A stretch of 64,000 nucleotides of DNA from Candidatus Berkiella aquae. GTDB taxonomy: Bacteria; Pseudomonadota; Gammaproteobacteria; Berkiellales; Berkiellaceae. The notes under the pieces were generated by a model. That model did not search any database. It was not told the origin of the DNA and saw nothing but the letters and a program-made list of their open reading frames with translations. The stretch covers positions 372,001-436,000 of the forward strand of contig NZ_LKAJ02000001.1 of the NCBI RefSeq assembly GCF_001431295.2. The letters are read 5' to 3'. Each line of letters opens with the position of its first letter. Position 1 is the stretch's first letter. Shown here in pieces: positions 1 through 10,076 of this stretch. A program made the position numbers and the translations under genes.

Positions 1-309
1 TTTGAAAGTAATGCCAGGATTATATTGTTTTTGCGAGAAAGCGCCGCCGACGATTTGAATGTGCTGATGATTTTCCGGAGCATAGGTTTTTGTGGGGCGA
101 TACACGCCTTTTGCGACCCAAATTTCATGAATGTCTTTATCGTCTGTTGCAGCATCTAATGCCTGCTGTAAATCTTGATAGGGAGACTCCCAGCAAGACC
201 CATTGCCATGCAATACAGATGTATTTGCATCAACACAAATGGTTTTTGCAAATAATGCTGTTGCATAACAGGTATATACCAATAAAAAGAGAAGATGCAC
301 TTTAAACAT
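1..309 (-). CDS. Secreted beta-helix-type protein, N-terminal part only
   Basis: The frame reads from an ATG at 309 leftwards through the window edge, giving 103 codons with no stop, so the C-terminus lies outside. It begins MFKVHLLFLLVYTCYATALFAK, a clear signal peptide. The mature part contains GNGSCWESPYQDLQQAL and DIHEIWVAKGVYRPT. This layout (Gly-rich start, a Trp, an xDLQxAL helix, then EIWVAxGxYxPT) is typical of the first turn of secreted right-handed parallel beta-helix proteins. It is probably exported or surface-exposed; its ligand cannot be told from 103 residues. It is divergent from the ankyrin gene at 417. Confidence 0.72.
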   Translation of the reverse strand, partial: MFKVHLLFLLVYTCYATALFAKTICVDANTSVLHGNGSCWESPYQDLQQALDAATDDKDIHEIWVAKGVYRPTKTYAPENHQHIQIVGGAFSQKQYNPGITFK

Positions 310-416
310 GAATAACTCTTTCAAGATTTTTATTATTATCGGTAGTTTCTTCTCAGGGTAATAGTTGGTAAAATAAGTCAATAGACACATCGTGTATCTA
401 CAACAATGAGGTAATC

Positions 417-1403
417 ATGCTGAACCTTGGCCCCTTACAAGAAGAGATTTTTTTAATTGCATTACAAGATACGAATACAAGCATTGCTGAAATTGAAATG
501 GGACTAGGTTTAGAACAATCCTTGTTATTCACCGCCATCACTCAAAACTTTCAAAATATCATTAAAGCACTCATCGCACGAGGTGAAAATTTTAATCAAC
601 GTAATGTGCTAGGCGAGACCATTGCTCATCAGGTACTCAAAGTAGGCACTAAACCCGCATTAGAATTGCTAAAAACATTGGTCATTCAGGGGCATGTTGA
701 TATCAAAGCTCAAACGGATGTTTTTTCTAACCCATTTCACTATGCTTCACAAATAACCGATCCTGAATTGCTAACGATCTGCTTCTCTATAGCAACCTCT
801 GATTTACTCGTGGCACAAAATCAAATCGGAAGCTCTGCGCTTAGCAACGCAATTGCACGTGATAATTTCAACTTTCTTGAAATAGCAATTGCACAATTTC
901 CTGAACTCATTAAGTTGAAACAAAACCAGACAGGCCATTTAATGTTGGCATGTGATTCATTGTTGCATGATATTGCAAATAGCAATGCACAGGGTTGCTA
1001 TAACGTTTTAAAAAATAAATTTACGGATCAAATTTGGTCTGCATTGAATCAGTATCGGATTGAGGAAGCATTGCCTATCGATGTCGCTGTTTTGAAAGGA
1101 CATCGAGCATTATTTCAATCATTTAAAGGTTATCGTCACGGTAGTGGTTTCCCAACGTTGAGTTGGATAGCAGCTCAGGAGGCAGCAAAAACAAATCACC
1201 CACTTCCTTATCCTCATTTACAGGATATGATAGATGATGCGCAAGAAGATCAGGCATATCAAGCAGAACTAGATAACTGGCAAGGAGAAGATCAAACAGC
1301 CGCAGAAGAGACGTATCATATAAGACACAGACGCCGAATCAGTCCTTCTTTAGCCGAAGACAACGCTACTATCATCGCCTCACCGCGCAGACGATCGTTC
1401 TAA
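417..1403 (+). CDS. Ankyrin-repeat-like protein
   Basis: This encodes 328 residues preceded by a GAGG ribosome site. The first 190 residues hold degenerate ankyrin-type helix pairs: one around residues 35-60 (LLFTAITQNFQNIIKALIA then RGENFNQRN), then NVLGETIAHQVL and similar units to about residue 190. Ankyrin repeats mediate protein binding. In Legionella- and Coxiella-like bacteria such proteins are often secreted effectors, but no secretion signal is proven here. The tail is acidic (about 270-300) and then Arg-rich (RHRRRISPSL, PRRRSF). Its last 24 bases overlap the convergent end of tolC. No enzyme domain is recognised. Confidence 0.7.
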   Translation: MLNLGPLQEEIFLIALQDTNTSIAEIEMGLGLEQSLLFTAITQNFQNIIKALIARGENFNQRNVLGETIAHQVLKVGTKPALELLKTLVIQGHVDIKAQTDVFSNPFHYASQITDPELLTICFSIATSDLLVAQNQIGSSALSNAIARDNFNFLEIAIAQFPELIKLKQNQTGHLMLACDSLLHDIANSNAQGCYNVLKNKFTDQIWSALNQYRIEEALPIDVAVLKGHRALFQSFKGYRHGSGFPTLSWIAAQEAAKTNHPLPYPHLQDMIDDAQEDQAYQAELDNWQGEDQTAAEETYHIRHRRRISPSLAEDNATIIASPRRRSF

Positions 1404-2708
1404 ACCTCGAATTAAAGCATTAACCGCTGCAATATCTTCAGCGGTTAATATGCCCGCTGCTTGCTTAAGTTTTAAACCTTGAAACAAATAGTTGTAACGT
1501 GCTTTCGCATGGGTTCGTTCGGCATTCAGTAAATTAGATTCAGCATCTAATACATCGACCATGGTACGGGTGCCCACTTCATAGGCAGCAAGCGTTGCTT
1601 GTAGGGCACTTTTACTCGACACAACAGTTTGGGCGAGGGCCTGTACTTCACTGATAGTCGTGAGTACACCGCGGTAGGCCTGACGAGTTGCGCTATCGGT
1701 AGAACGTTTTTGTATTTCAAGCCGTTCTTTGGCCTCACAATACCGAGCCGTTGCTTCCTGAGTACGAGAATAAACACCACCACCTGAAAAAAGTGGCACA
1801 GAAACGTTAAGGGCTAAGACTCGATTATAAACCAATTGATCAAAAGGAAACGGTGGAGCTCCCTTTGAACGTTGCAGTTGGCCTGTTAAGTCAAATTTAG
1901 GATAGTGCCCAGCCACTTGAGTGCCAATCACCGCTTTGGCTTGCAAGGTTGTTTCCATTGCCGCAATGATATCAGGATTGCTGTGCTCGGCTGTTTCTAC
2001 CCAAGTTTCTTGCGCCGCAGGATTGGGTGCAAGTAAAGGCAACGGTTTGGTTGTTTGAAATAAGGTGATCTCTTTAATTGGCGTTCCGGTAATTTCACGG
2101 AGTTTTTCATATTGATCCGCAACTGCATTTTGCGCCGCAATTTCTTCAGCTACTGCTTTATCATGACGGGCTCTTGCTTCTTCAACATCGGTGATAGCAA
2201 TTAAACCCACTTCAAAACGCTGTTTGGTTTGTTCTAATTGACGAGCAAAGGCTTTACGCTGTGCTTGCGTAAAATGCAGATCATCAATAGCGCCTAAAAT
2301 AGCAAAATATTGCTGTGACACTCGAATCATTAACGCTTGTGTGGCGCTATAGTAGGTGGCATAAGCGCCTTTAACAACATGGCGGGCTTGATCAAGTTGT
2401 GCCCAATGCTCTGGATGATATAAAGGCTGCGTCAAATTCAAGCTATAATTTTGGGTATTATAATCGCCTTGAAATGATGCATTACTATTGATCCCGGTTG
2501 TGTTATAGCTTGCCGATAAATTAGGGATCATTTGCGCAATCGCTTGAGGTAATGATTGCTGATTGGCTTGCAAATTAGCATATGCCGCTTTCAAGGTAGG
2601 ATCGCTCTCTGTTGCTAATTGATAGACTTGCCAAAGATCTTCTTCGGCTTTAGCAATGTGAACGGCACCAAAACTTGCAATAACAAATATCAAATGACGA
2701 AAACGCAT
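1380..2708 (-). CDS. tolC: TolC-family outer membrane efflux/secretion channel
   Basis: TolC trimers form an outer membrane channel with a periplasmic alpha-barrel, serving type I secretion and tripartite efflux pumps. The protein of about 442 residues starts with a signal peptide (MRFRHLIFVIASFGAVHIAKA). It then shows the TolC pattern: DLWQVYQLATESDPTLKAA, a QPLYHPEHW beta-strand segment, long helices, and the repeated second half with VPLFSGGGVYSR and EVGTRTMVDVLDAES. I chose ATG 2708 over the GTG at 2714 because AAGG lies 5 bases upstream. pcm ends 11 bases upstream, so the two probably share an mRNA. No pump partner is in this window. Confidence 0.93.
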   Translation of the reverse strand: MRFRHLIFVIASFGAVHIAKAEEDLWQVYQLATESDPTLKAAYANLQANQQSLPQAIAQMIPNLSASYNTTGINSNASFQGDYNTQNYSLNLTQPLYHPEHWAQLDQARHVVKGAYATYYSATQALMIRVSQQYFAILGAIDDLHFTQAQRKAFARQLEQTKQRFEVGLIAITDVEEARARHDKAVAEEIAAQNAVADQYEKLREITGTPIKEITLFQTTKPLPLLAPNPAAQETWVETAEHSNPDIIAAMETTLQAKAVIGTQVAGHYPKFDLTGQLQRSKGAPPFPFDQLVYNRVLALNVSVPLFSGGGVYSRTQEATARYCEAKERLEIQKRSTDSATRQAYRGVLTTISEVQALAQTVVSSKSALQATLAAYEVGTRTMVDVLDAESNLLNAERTHAKARYNYLFQGLKLKQAAGILTAEDIAAVNALIRGLERSSAR

Positions 2709-2719
2709 AAACACCTTGT

Positions 2720-3373
2720 TTAAAATTGAAATTTTTCGGGTTGTGACGCATGGATAAGGCTTGGAACGACGGTTTCAAATAGGGTCGTCAAACGATAAGC
2801 ATTTTGCTCTCGTGCCATCTTAATGGCCTGCATCGCTGGAGCCTGTCCACAAATGGCAAAAAGTCTTCCGTTGGGCTTAAGTTGTTGGCAGACGGCATCT
2901 GGAACACCCAAAGGATAAGAGCCTGTGATGACAATCACATCATAAGGCGCTAAATGGTCAACGCCGAGTACCCCATCTTGATGTAATGGCGTGACATTAT
3001 GGCAATTCAATTGAGCAAGCAGTTGCTTTGCTTTTGCTAATAAAGGTTCATGAATTTCAACTGTAACAACACTCTGGGCTAGTTGACTCAAGCAAGCGGT
3101 AACGTATCCTGTGCCCGTACCAATTTCTAATACTTTTTCAGTGCCTGAAAAAGCCATCGCTTGTAAAGCGCGCCCAACCACTTTCGGCGCTAACATGGTT
3201 TGACCTTCTCCTAGCGGAATATCAGTATCGGTATAAGCAACCGCTTGATATTCCATAGGGACAAACAGCTCCCGAGGAATGTTGGCCATAACGGTTAAGA
3301 CATCCTCGTCAAATACCTGCCAGGGTCTTATTTGCTGTGCCACCATATTATTGCGAGCGTGCATGAAATTCAT
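2720..3373 (-). CDS. pcm: Protein-L-isoaspartate O-methyltransferase family protein
   Basis: This is a SAM-dependent methyltransferase of the PCMT family, which methylates isoaspartyl residues in aged proteins and so starts their repair in the cytoplasm. Visible signatures are NNMVAQQIRPWQV at the N-terminus, the substrate-loop segment DIPLGEGQTMLAPKVV, the SAM motif VLEIGTGTGYVTA and post-I residues VVTVEI. The length, 217 residues, is normal. I chose ATG 3373 because the family starts MNFxxAR; a TTG and an ATG lie 12 and 6 bases further out. This pcm-tolC pair is a form seen next to tolC in several gammaproteobacteria and may have diverged from repair Pcm. Confidence 0.88.
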   Translation of the reverse strand: MNFMHARNNMVAQQIRPWQVFDEDVLTVMANIPRELFVPMEYQAVAYTDTDIPLGEGQTMLAPKVVGRALQAMAFSGTEKVLEIGTGTGYVTACLSQLAQSVVTVEIHEPLLAKAKQLLAQLNCHNVTPLHQDGVLGVDHLAPYDVIVITGSYPLGVPDAVCQQLKPNGRLFAICGQAPAMQAIKMAREQNAYRLTTLFETVVPSLIHASQPEKFQF

Positions 3374-3514
3374 TGTCATATCCAAGAAAGTTCAATAAAT
3401 AAATTAAAATAATTACAAAAGATTTAGCACGCATCCTACCATACTTATTTGCGATGCGCGTAGAACCTTTCTACGTTAGACTTTGCCAGAAAATACGCAC
3501 AAAAGGAGAAGTTC

Positions 3515-4153
3515 GTGACAAAGTGGGCTTGGTCGCCAGCTTGGCAACAAAAAGATATTGAAATTAAGCAAAAAAACTTAGTTTATGATGGTTTTTTTAA
3601 AATGACGGAATTTCATTTACGTCATCGTTGTTTTTCAGGCGAATGGAGTCCTTGGCTAGTGAGGGAGCAGATCCGTCGTCAAGATGCTGCAGCCATTTTA
3701 TTAGTCGATTTAACCCATGAAACGTTAGTCATGGTCGAACAAATACGGATTGGTTTACTGGGCACATTAGAAAAGAGCCCTTGGATGTTAGAGATCGTGG
3801 CAGGTTTATTGGAGCCTGGTGAAAGTGCAGAAGAAACGATTCGTCGCGAAGCGCAAGAGGAAGCACATTGTCAGGTAAGCCATTTAGTGAAAATTGGGGA
3901 GTTTTATAATACGCCAGGGGGTTTTGCAGAGAAAACCATGTTGTTTTGTGCTCAAGTAAACCAACCTCAAATGGAGGAAGGAGGTGTGCATACGGAGCAT
4001 GAAGACATTCGCATTCATGTCTTGCCCATCCAGGATGTATTAACGGCTTGGGAGCAAGGCGCATTTGCATCCAGTGCTTCCACGGTTATCGCCTTACAAT
4101 GGTTAAAAGAGAAGATGAGCAATCGACAACTTGCGTCTATACTCAAACCATGA
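3515..4153 (+). CDS. nudF: ADP-ribose pyrophosphatase (Nudix)
   Basis: NudF hydrolyses ADP-ribose to AMP and ribose 5-phosphate. The Nudix box is complete: GLLEPGESAEETIRREAQEEA fits Gx5Ex7REUxEExxU, with the REAQEE metal-binding core. An N-terminal beta region (residues 1-55) and a GGFAEK segment match ADP-ribose-type Nudix proteins. The start is GTG 3515 with AAGGAG seven bases upstream. The stop codon overlaps the next start as ATGA. The order nudF - DUF1249 - parE is the E. coli order with cpdA and yqiA missing. Confidence 0.92.
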   Translation: MTKWAWSPAWQQKDIEIKQKNLVYDGFFKMTEFHLRHRCFSGEWSPWLVREQIRRQDAAAILLVDLTHETLVMVEQIRIGLLGTLEKSPWMLEIVAGLLEPGESAEETIRREAQEEAHCQVSHLVKIGEFYNTPGGFAEKTMLFCAQVNQPQMEEGGVHTEHEDIRIHVLPIQDVLTAWEQGAFASSASTVIALQWLKEKMSNRQLASILKP

Positions 4154-4548
4154 ATTTTAATGCATACATGGCTTGCTGCAGCGCTAATTATCAGCGGATG
4201 CGTCAATTGCTCCCAAAGGAGTATGACATTGGGGACGCATTTCGGTGGGATTTAGGTGCGGTAGGGCTTTTTGAAGTTATTTTAGAAACTCGACAAACAT
4301 ATACTGATGTTTATCGAGTTGCTTATCGTGCGTTACAAAATTCTAGATGGTTAACAAACTTTGTCGTGCAGTTAAAATTATATCATGACGCCTCCTTAGC
4401 AGAGGTGACCGCTTATTTGACCCCCCAAGGCACTATGCAACTCTTTTCTGAGCCGGCCCCAAATAAACTACCTTACTGGGAAAAATGGCAAATGAATCAT
4501 TTAGTTTGTGATGCATTGCTATGCTGTTTAAACCATCAAGGTACGTGA
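4150..4548 (+). CDS. DUF1249 family protein (YqiB-like)
   Basis: The protein has 132 residues. The start is ATG 4150, overlapping the nudF stop (ATGA); the frame stays open further upstream, but that part lies inside nudF. The features match YqiB: ANYQRMRQLLP near the N-terminus, the central LKLYHDASLAEVTAYL segment (compare RLYHDAMVAEV in E. coli), and KWQMNHLVCDALLCCL at the C-terminus. Its function is unknown. Translational coupling with nudF suggests a related role, but no catalytic residues are recognised. Confidence 0.85.
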   Translation: MNFNAYMACCSANYQRMRQLLPKEYDIGDAFRWDLGAVGLFEVILETRQTYTDVYRVAYRALQNSRWLTNFVVQLKLYHDASLAEVTAYLTPQGTMQLFSEPAPNKLPYWEKWQMNHLVCDALLCCLNHQGT

Positions 4549-4584
4549 TAACTTTCCTTGGAATGATCCACTGCCAATAAAAAA

Positions 4585-4595
4585 GTCATTGCGAG
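4585..4595. repeat. Half-site of the GTCATTGCGAG element
   Basis: The 11 bases GTCATTGCGAG lie in the 131-base gap before parE. The same word forms one arm of the perfect inverted repeats at 46105 and 53665. No matching second arm follows here, so this looks like a decayed or partial copy. Confidence 0.5.
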
Positions 4596-4667
4596 ACTTC
4601 TGCAAAAATGGTATTCACCAAAAAGCTAACGTAAACCGTAGGTTACAAATATTTATTAGTTGAATAA

Positions 4668-6572
<1,905 letters not shown>

Positions 6573-6626
6573 CAGTAATTCTTGGAATCCCTACATGGTG
6601 AGACAAAATAAACCAATGAGGGATTA

Positions 6627-6658
6627 TTAAGGGGGAGAATTGACAATCTCCCCCTTAA
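6627..6658 (+). terminator. Hairpin after parE
   Basis: The arms TTAAGGGGGAGA (6627-6638) and TCTCCCCCTTAA (6647-6658) pair perfectly over 12 bases around an 8-base loop. It lies 55 bases after the parE stop. The downstream T tract is short, so termination may be partial. Confidence 0.65.
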
Positions 6659-6664
6659 TTGCAA

Positions 6665-6725
6665 GCAAAAGCTAAGCTTTTGCGCAGTATATTAATGCAG
6701 GAAGCAATTCTCATCGAGAATTGCT
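6665..6725. other. Two further hairpins in the parC leader
   Basis: GCAAAAGCT and AGCTTTTGC (6665-6683) form a 9-base dyad around one base. AGCAATTCTC and GAGAATTGCT (6703-6712 and 6716-6725) pair perfectly over 10 bases with a 3-base loop, ending 37 bases before the parC ATG. With the parE hairpin this gives three stems in 100 bases. A weaker relative of the second stem, AGCAATTC/GGATTGCT, lies just upstream of the DUF2065 gene near 31785. Confidence 0.6.
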
Positions 6726-6762
6726 GATATTTAACCAGCAATTAAATTTTAAGAGAAGTTGC

Positions 6763-9015
6763 ATGAGCCAAAGCAATGTTATTTCCTTTGAAGGCGTAGA
6801 ACGTCAGCCTATCGAAGTCTTTACTGAAAAAGCCTATCTTGATTACTCGATGTACGTCATCATGGATAGAGCGTTGCCCCATCTTGCTGATGGTTTGAAA
6901 CCCGTTCAGAGACGCATTATTTATGCGATGTCAGAACTGGGTTTAAATGCAATGGCAAAATATAAAAAATCGGCACGTACGGTGGGTGACGTGTTGGGTA
7001 AGTTTCATCCGCATGGTGATAGTGCTTGCTATGAAGCGATGGTGCTATTAGCACAGCCATTCTCTTATCGTTATCCATTAATTGATGGGCAAGGTAACTG
7101 GGGATCGCCAGATGATCCTAAATCCTTTGCCGCGATGCGTTATACAGAAGCAAAACTAGCAAAATTTGCTGAAATCTTTTTAGCAGAGCTAGGCCAAGGA
7201 ACGGTTGAATGGGCTCCTAACTTTGATGGAACGTTGGAAGAACCCAAAACACTTCCCGCAAGATTACCCACTATTTTACTGAATGGTACGACGGGTATTG
7301 CGGTTGGGATGGCAACGGATATTCCACCGCATAATCTGAGAGAAATTGTTGACGCTTGTATTCACATCTTAAAAAATCCTAAATCGAAGGTGCAGGATTT
7401 AATGCAATTTGTTCCTGGGCCTGATTTTCCAACTGATGCGGAAATCATTACGCCTGCGGATGAAATTAGGAAAATCTATGAAACCGGGCAAGGCACGATT
7501 AAGATGCGTGCCAAAATTATGCATGAAGATGGTACCATTATTGTCACGGCTTTACCTCATCAAGTGTCAGGCGCAAAAGTTTTAGAGCAAATTGCGGCAC
7601 AAATGCAGGCGAAAAAATTACCGATGGTTGAAGATTTACGAGATGAGTCTGATCATGAGAATCCTACTCGACTTGTTATTGAACCCCGTTCTGCGAAAAT
7701 TGACAAAGAAGCGTTAATGTCACATTTGTATGCCACAACAGATTTAGAACGCACCTATCGCGTGAATATGAATGTGATTGGTTTAAATGGACGTCCGCAA
7801 GTTAAGAATTTATTAGAATTATTAACAGAGTGGTTGGTCTTTAGAACAGAAACTGTTCGTAAACGTTTGCAGTATGAGCTTGAAAAAGTAAAATCGCGTT
7901 TGCATATCTTAGACGGTTTGTTAATTGCATTTTTAAATATTGATGAAGTCATTGCCATTATCCGTCATGAAGACAATCCCAAAGCGGTATTGATGAAGCG
8001 TTATGCGCTATCGGATATTCAAGCAGATGCAATTTTAGATTTAAAATTACGTCACTTGGCCAAATTGGAAGAGCAAAAAATCAAAGGTGAACAAAAAGAA
8101 TTAGCAGCAACTCGTGATAAATTGCAACAAACGTTGGATTCTGAGACAAAGCTCAAAACCTTAGTGCGCAAAGAATTAGAACAAGATGCACAAACTTTTG
8201 GTGATGCAAGACGCTCGCCGCTTGTGGTGCGTGAGCAAGCGCAGGCACTCAAAGAAACTGACAGAGCACCAGCAGAACCGGTTACCATTATTCTGTCTAA
8301 TATGGGTTGGGTACGCCAAGCCAAAGGTCATGAAGTTAAGGGCGCTGATCTCAGTTACAAAGCGGGTGATGGTTTCTTTATGCAAGTGCCTGGTAAAAGC
8401 ACGGAATTTGTTTATTTCTTAGATTCGACAGGGCGTAGTTATGCGCTGTTACCTCATACGTTGCCTTCAGCAAGAGGGCAAGGTGAGCCATTAACTGCCA
8501 AGCTGAAGCCACCAGCGGGTGCTACCTTTGTAGGAATGCTGAGTATTCCTTTACAAGAGAAGGTGCTATTGCTTGCTAATAACGGTTATGGCTTTATTAC
8601 TAAAGTAGAAGAATTAGCAACCAAAAATCGCAGTGGCAAAGCCTTGTTGAAAGTTGCGAATGATGCAAAAGCATTAGCGCCTCTGATCTTAAATGCCAAT
8701 GATACCCGTTTGGCTTTGTTAAGCGATGATGGGCGATTATTAGTGGTTGATTTAAGTGATGTGCCCGAAATGACTAAAGGTAAGGGCATGAAGATTGCGC
8801 AGGTATTGGCAGGTAAATCAGGTCCCGAAGAAATGATTATTGCTTGTTGTGCATTCTCACACAAAGACAGCCTTATGTTACAAGCAGGGCGTAAACAGCT
8901 CGTTTTAAAACCAAAAGAGCTGGATGAGTATTTGTCAGAACGTGGTAAGCGTGGTCAGAAACTGCCTAAAGGTTTTACCCAAGCAACCATTCTCAGCTCT
9001 ATACCCAAAGGCTAG
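6763..9015 (+). CDS. parC: DNA topoisomerase IV subunit A
   Basis: ParC cuts and rejoins DNA for chromosome decatenation. Seen are [30 protein letters not shown], the quinolone-determining region [15 protein letters not shown], and the catalytic tyrosine in [10 protein letters not shown]. The Ser and Glu of DSACYE are the residues of the drug-sensitive form. The C-terminal half carries degenerate beta-pinwheel repeats. The ATG at 6763 starts the conserved region; a TTG at 6721 would add 14 residues but falls in the hairpin region. Length is 750 residues, as for ParC. The last bases overlap the convergent gene at 9012. Confidence 0.97.
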   Translation: MSQSNVISFEGVERQPIEVFTEKAYLDYSMYVIMDRALPHLADGLKPVQRRIIYAMSELGLNAMAKYKKSARTVGDVLGKFHPHGDSACYEAMVLLAQPFSYRYPLIDGQGNWGSPDDPKSFAAMRYTEAKLAKFAEIFLAELGQGTVEWAPNFDGTLEEPKTLPARLPTILLNGTTGIAVGMATDIPPHNLREIVDACIHILKNPKSKVQDLMQFVPGPDFPTDAEIITPADEIRKIYETGQGTIKMRAKIMHEDGTIIVTALPHQVSGAKVLEQIAAQMQAKKLPMVEDLRDESDHENPTRLVIEPRSAKIDKEALMSHLYATTDLERTYRVNMNVIGLNGRPQVKNLLELLTEWLVFRTETVRKRLQYELEKVKSRLHILDGLLIAFLNIDEVIAIIRHEDNPKAVLMKRYALSDIQADAILDLKLRHLAKLEEQKIKGEQKELAATRDKLQQTLDSETKLKTLVRKELEQDAQTFGDARRSPLVVREQAQALKETDRAPAEPVTIILSNMGWVRQAKGHEVKGADLSYKAGDGFFMQVPGKSTEFVYFLDSTGRSYALLPHTLPSARGQGEPLTAKLKPPAGATFVGMLSIPLQEKVLLLANNGYGFITKVEELATKNRSGKALLKVANDAKALAPLILNANDTRLALLSDDGRLLVVDLSDVPEMTKGKGMKIAQVLAGKSGPEEMIIACCAFSHKDSLMLQAGRKQLVLKPKELDEYLSERGKRGQKLPKGFTQATILSSIPKG

Positions 9016-9368
9016 CGTAAATGGTGAGCTAAAGAATGGCTCACCGTTTCATAGGCCACTTGTAAGGCCGGTGCAACAAGATAATTCCAAGTAGGTTTTG
9101 CAATCAACCAAGCTGCGTCGATTGCAAGGCCTGTTTTAAGCCCTTCTACAGCCGTTCCTAGCGTGCATCGTAGTGTATCTGAAAAGGTTAAAGGTGCCCG
9201 TTGATTGGTGGGATTACCATTCGCATCGAGCTTTGGACAACCCAGAAAATACACGGCACCAAGACCAACTGCGGCCCCAATAAGCACGGCTTCATCTGTT
9301 GCCCACCCATTATCCAGGGGGCTTGAATGATAAAGCGCATTTAACTGATTAAGCAGTTGCATCATCAT
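9012..9368 (-). CDS. Unrecognised 118-residue protein
   Basis: I do not recognise this protein. It has a hydrophobic, Gly/Ala-rich stretch around residues 28-43 ([18 protein letters not shown]) and a second apolar region ([14 protein letters not shown]). It may associate with a membrane through one or two short helices. Three consecutive ATG codons begin it; GAGA lies seven bases before the first. It ends inside the last four bases of parC on the opposite strand and lies downstream of the unrecognised gene at 9488. Confidence 0.5.
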   Translation of the reverse strand: MMMQLLNQLNALYHSSPLDNGWATDEAVLIGAAVGLGAVYFLGCPKLDANGNPTNQRAPLTFSDTLRCTLGTAVEGLKTGLAIDAAWLIAKPTWNYLVAPALQVAYETVSHSLAHHLR

Positions 9369-9487
9369 AAGATTTTCTCAATGTACTTACATCTAAATTC
9401 ATTTAACTGGAAGGAGTATAGCAAAATGACTCATCGTAAGCATGGTTTGGGAGACCTTTGGTCTTGCGGAGGGCGAGTTTTGTCGCT

Positions 9488-9997
9488 TTATCGCATTTTA
9501 TTGGTATTTGTATTCTCTTTGGTAGGTTGGCGACTGTCACCGATACCATTTCGTTCTAAAAATTCTTGAACCTCATTTTCAGAATCAGGATCCATCCCTA
9601 AAGCTTGCCATTGTAAGCGGACGCTAGCAGGAACAGAAAGACCGAATTCAATATCTTGATCAAGATTTGAACCTGATAATTCAATTAATTGTGTTAATGT
9701 TCCTTCGTAGGGTGAGTTTTTACCTTGACGTTCAAGGTTAACGCGTTCTTGCAAATCAGGGTTATTGGCAATTGCATAGGCAGAGGCTTTTAGCATTGCA
9801 TCAATGCCTTTTTGTAGATCATCTTTGTCTTTTTCAGAAATATCTTTTTTGAGTTGTGATAATTTATTCGCTGTATCCACGATGGTTTTAATGATGCTGA
9901 AATCTTTTTCGACCATGAGTTTATTTTTTTCCTGCGGTGAGATAGCAAGATCGTATGCTGGCGTGTAGGCAGATGAGGGGTCATCATTGGTCGCCAT
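9488..9997 (-). CDS. Unrecognised hydrophilic protein
   Basis: I do not recognise this 169-residue protein. The start has an excellent AAAGGAGG site; the second of two adjacent ATGs (9997) has the better spacing. It has no signal peptide and no membrane segment. It is largely helical and charged, with KKDISEKDKDDLQKGIDAML near residues 50-70 and an acidic C-terminal part (PDSENEVQEFLERNG), ending in a polar tail rich in Asn, Thr and Lys. Its neighbours on both sides are also unknown. A role as a secreted effector is possible but nothing in the sequence proves it. Confidence 0.55.
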   Translation of the reverse strand: MATNDDPSSAYTPAYDLAISPQEKNKLMVEKDFSIIKTIVDTANKLSQLKKDISEKDKDDLQKGIDAMLKASAYAIANNPDLQERVNLERQGKNSPYEGTLTQLIELSGSNLDQDIEFGLSVPASVRLQWQALGMDPDSENEVQEFLERNGIGDSRQPTKENTNTNKMR

Positions 9998-10076
9998 CAT
10001 GCCTCCTTTGGATATTGCATACTCTTATTAAGCTAGTGTAACGCAAAAATAAGTGAAATGGATTGCACCTACACGA

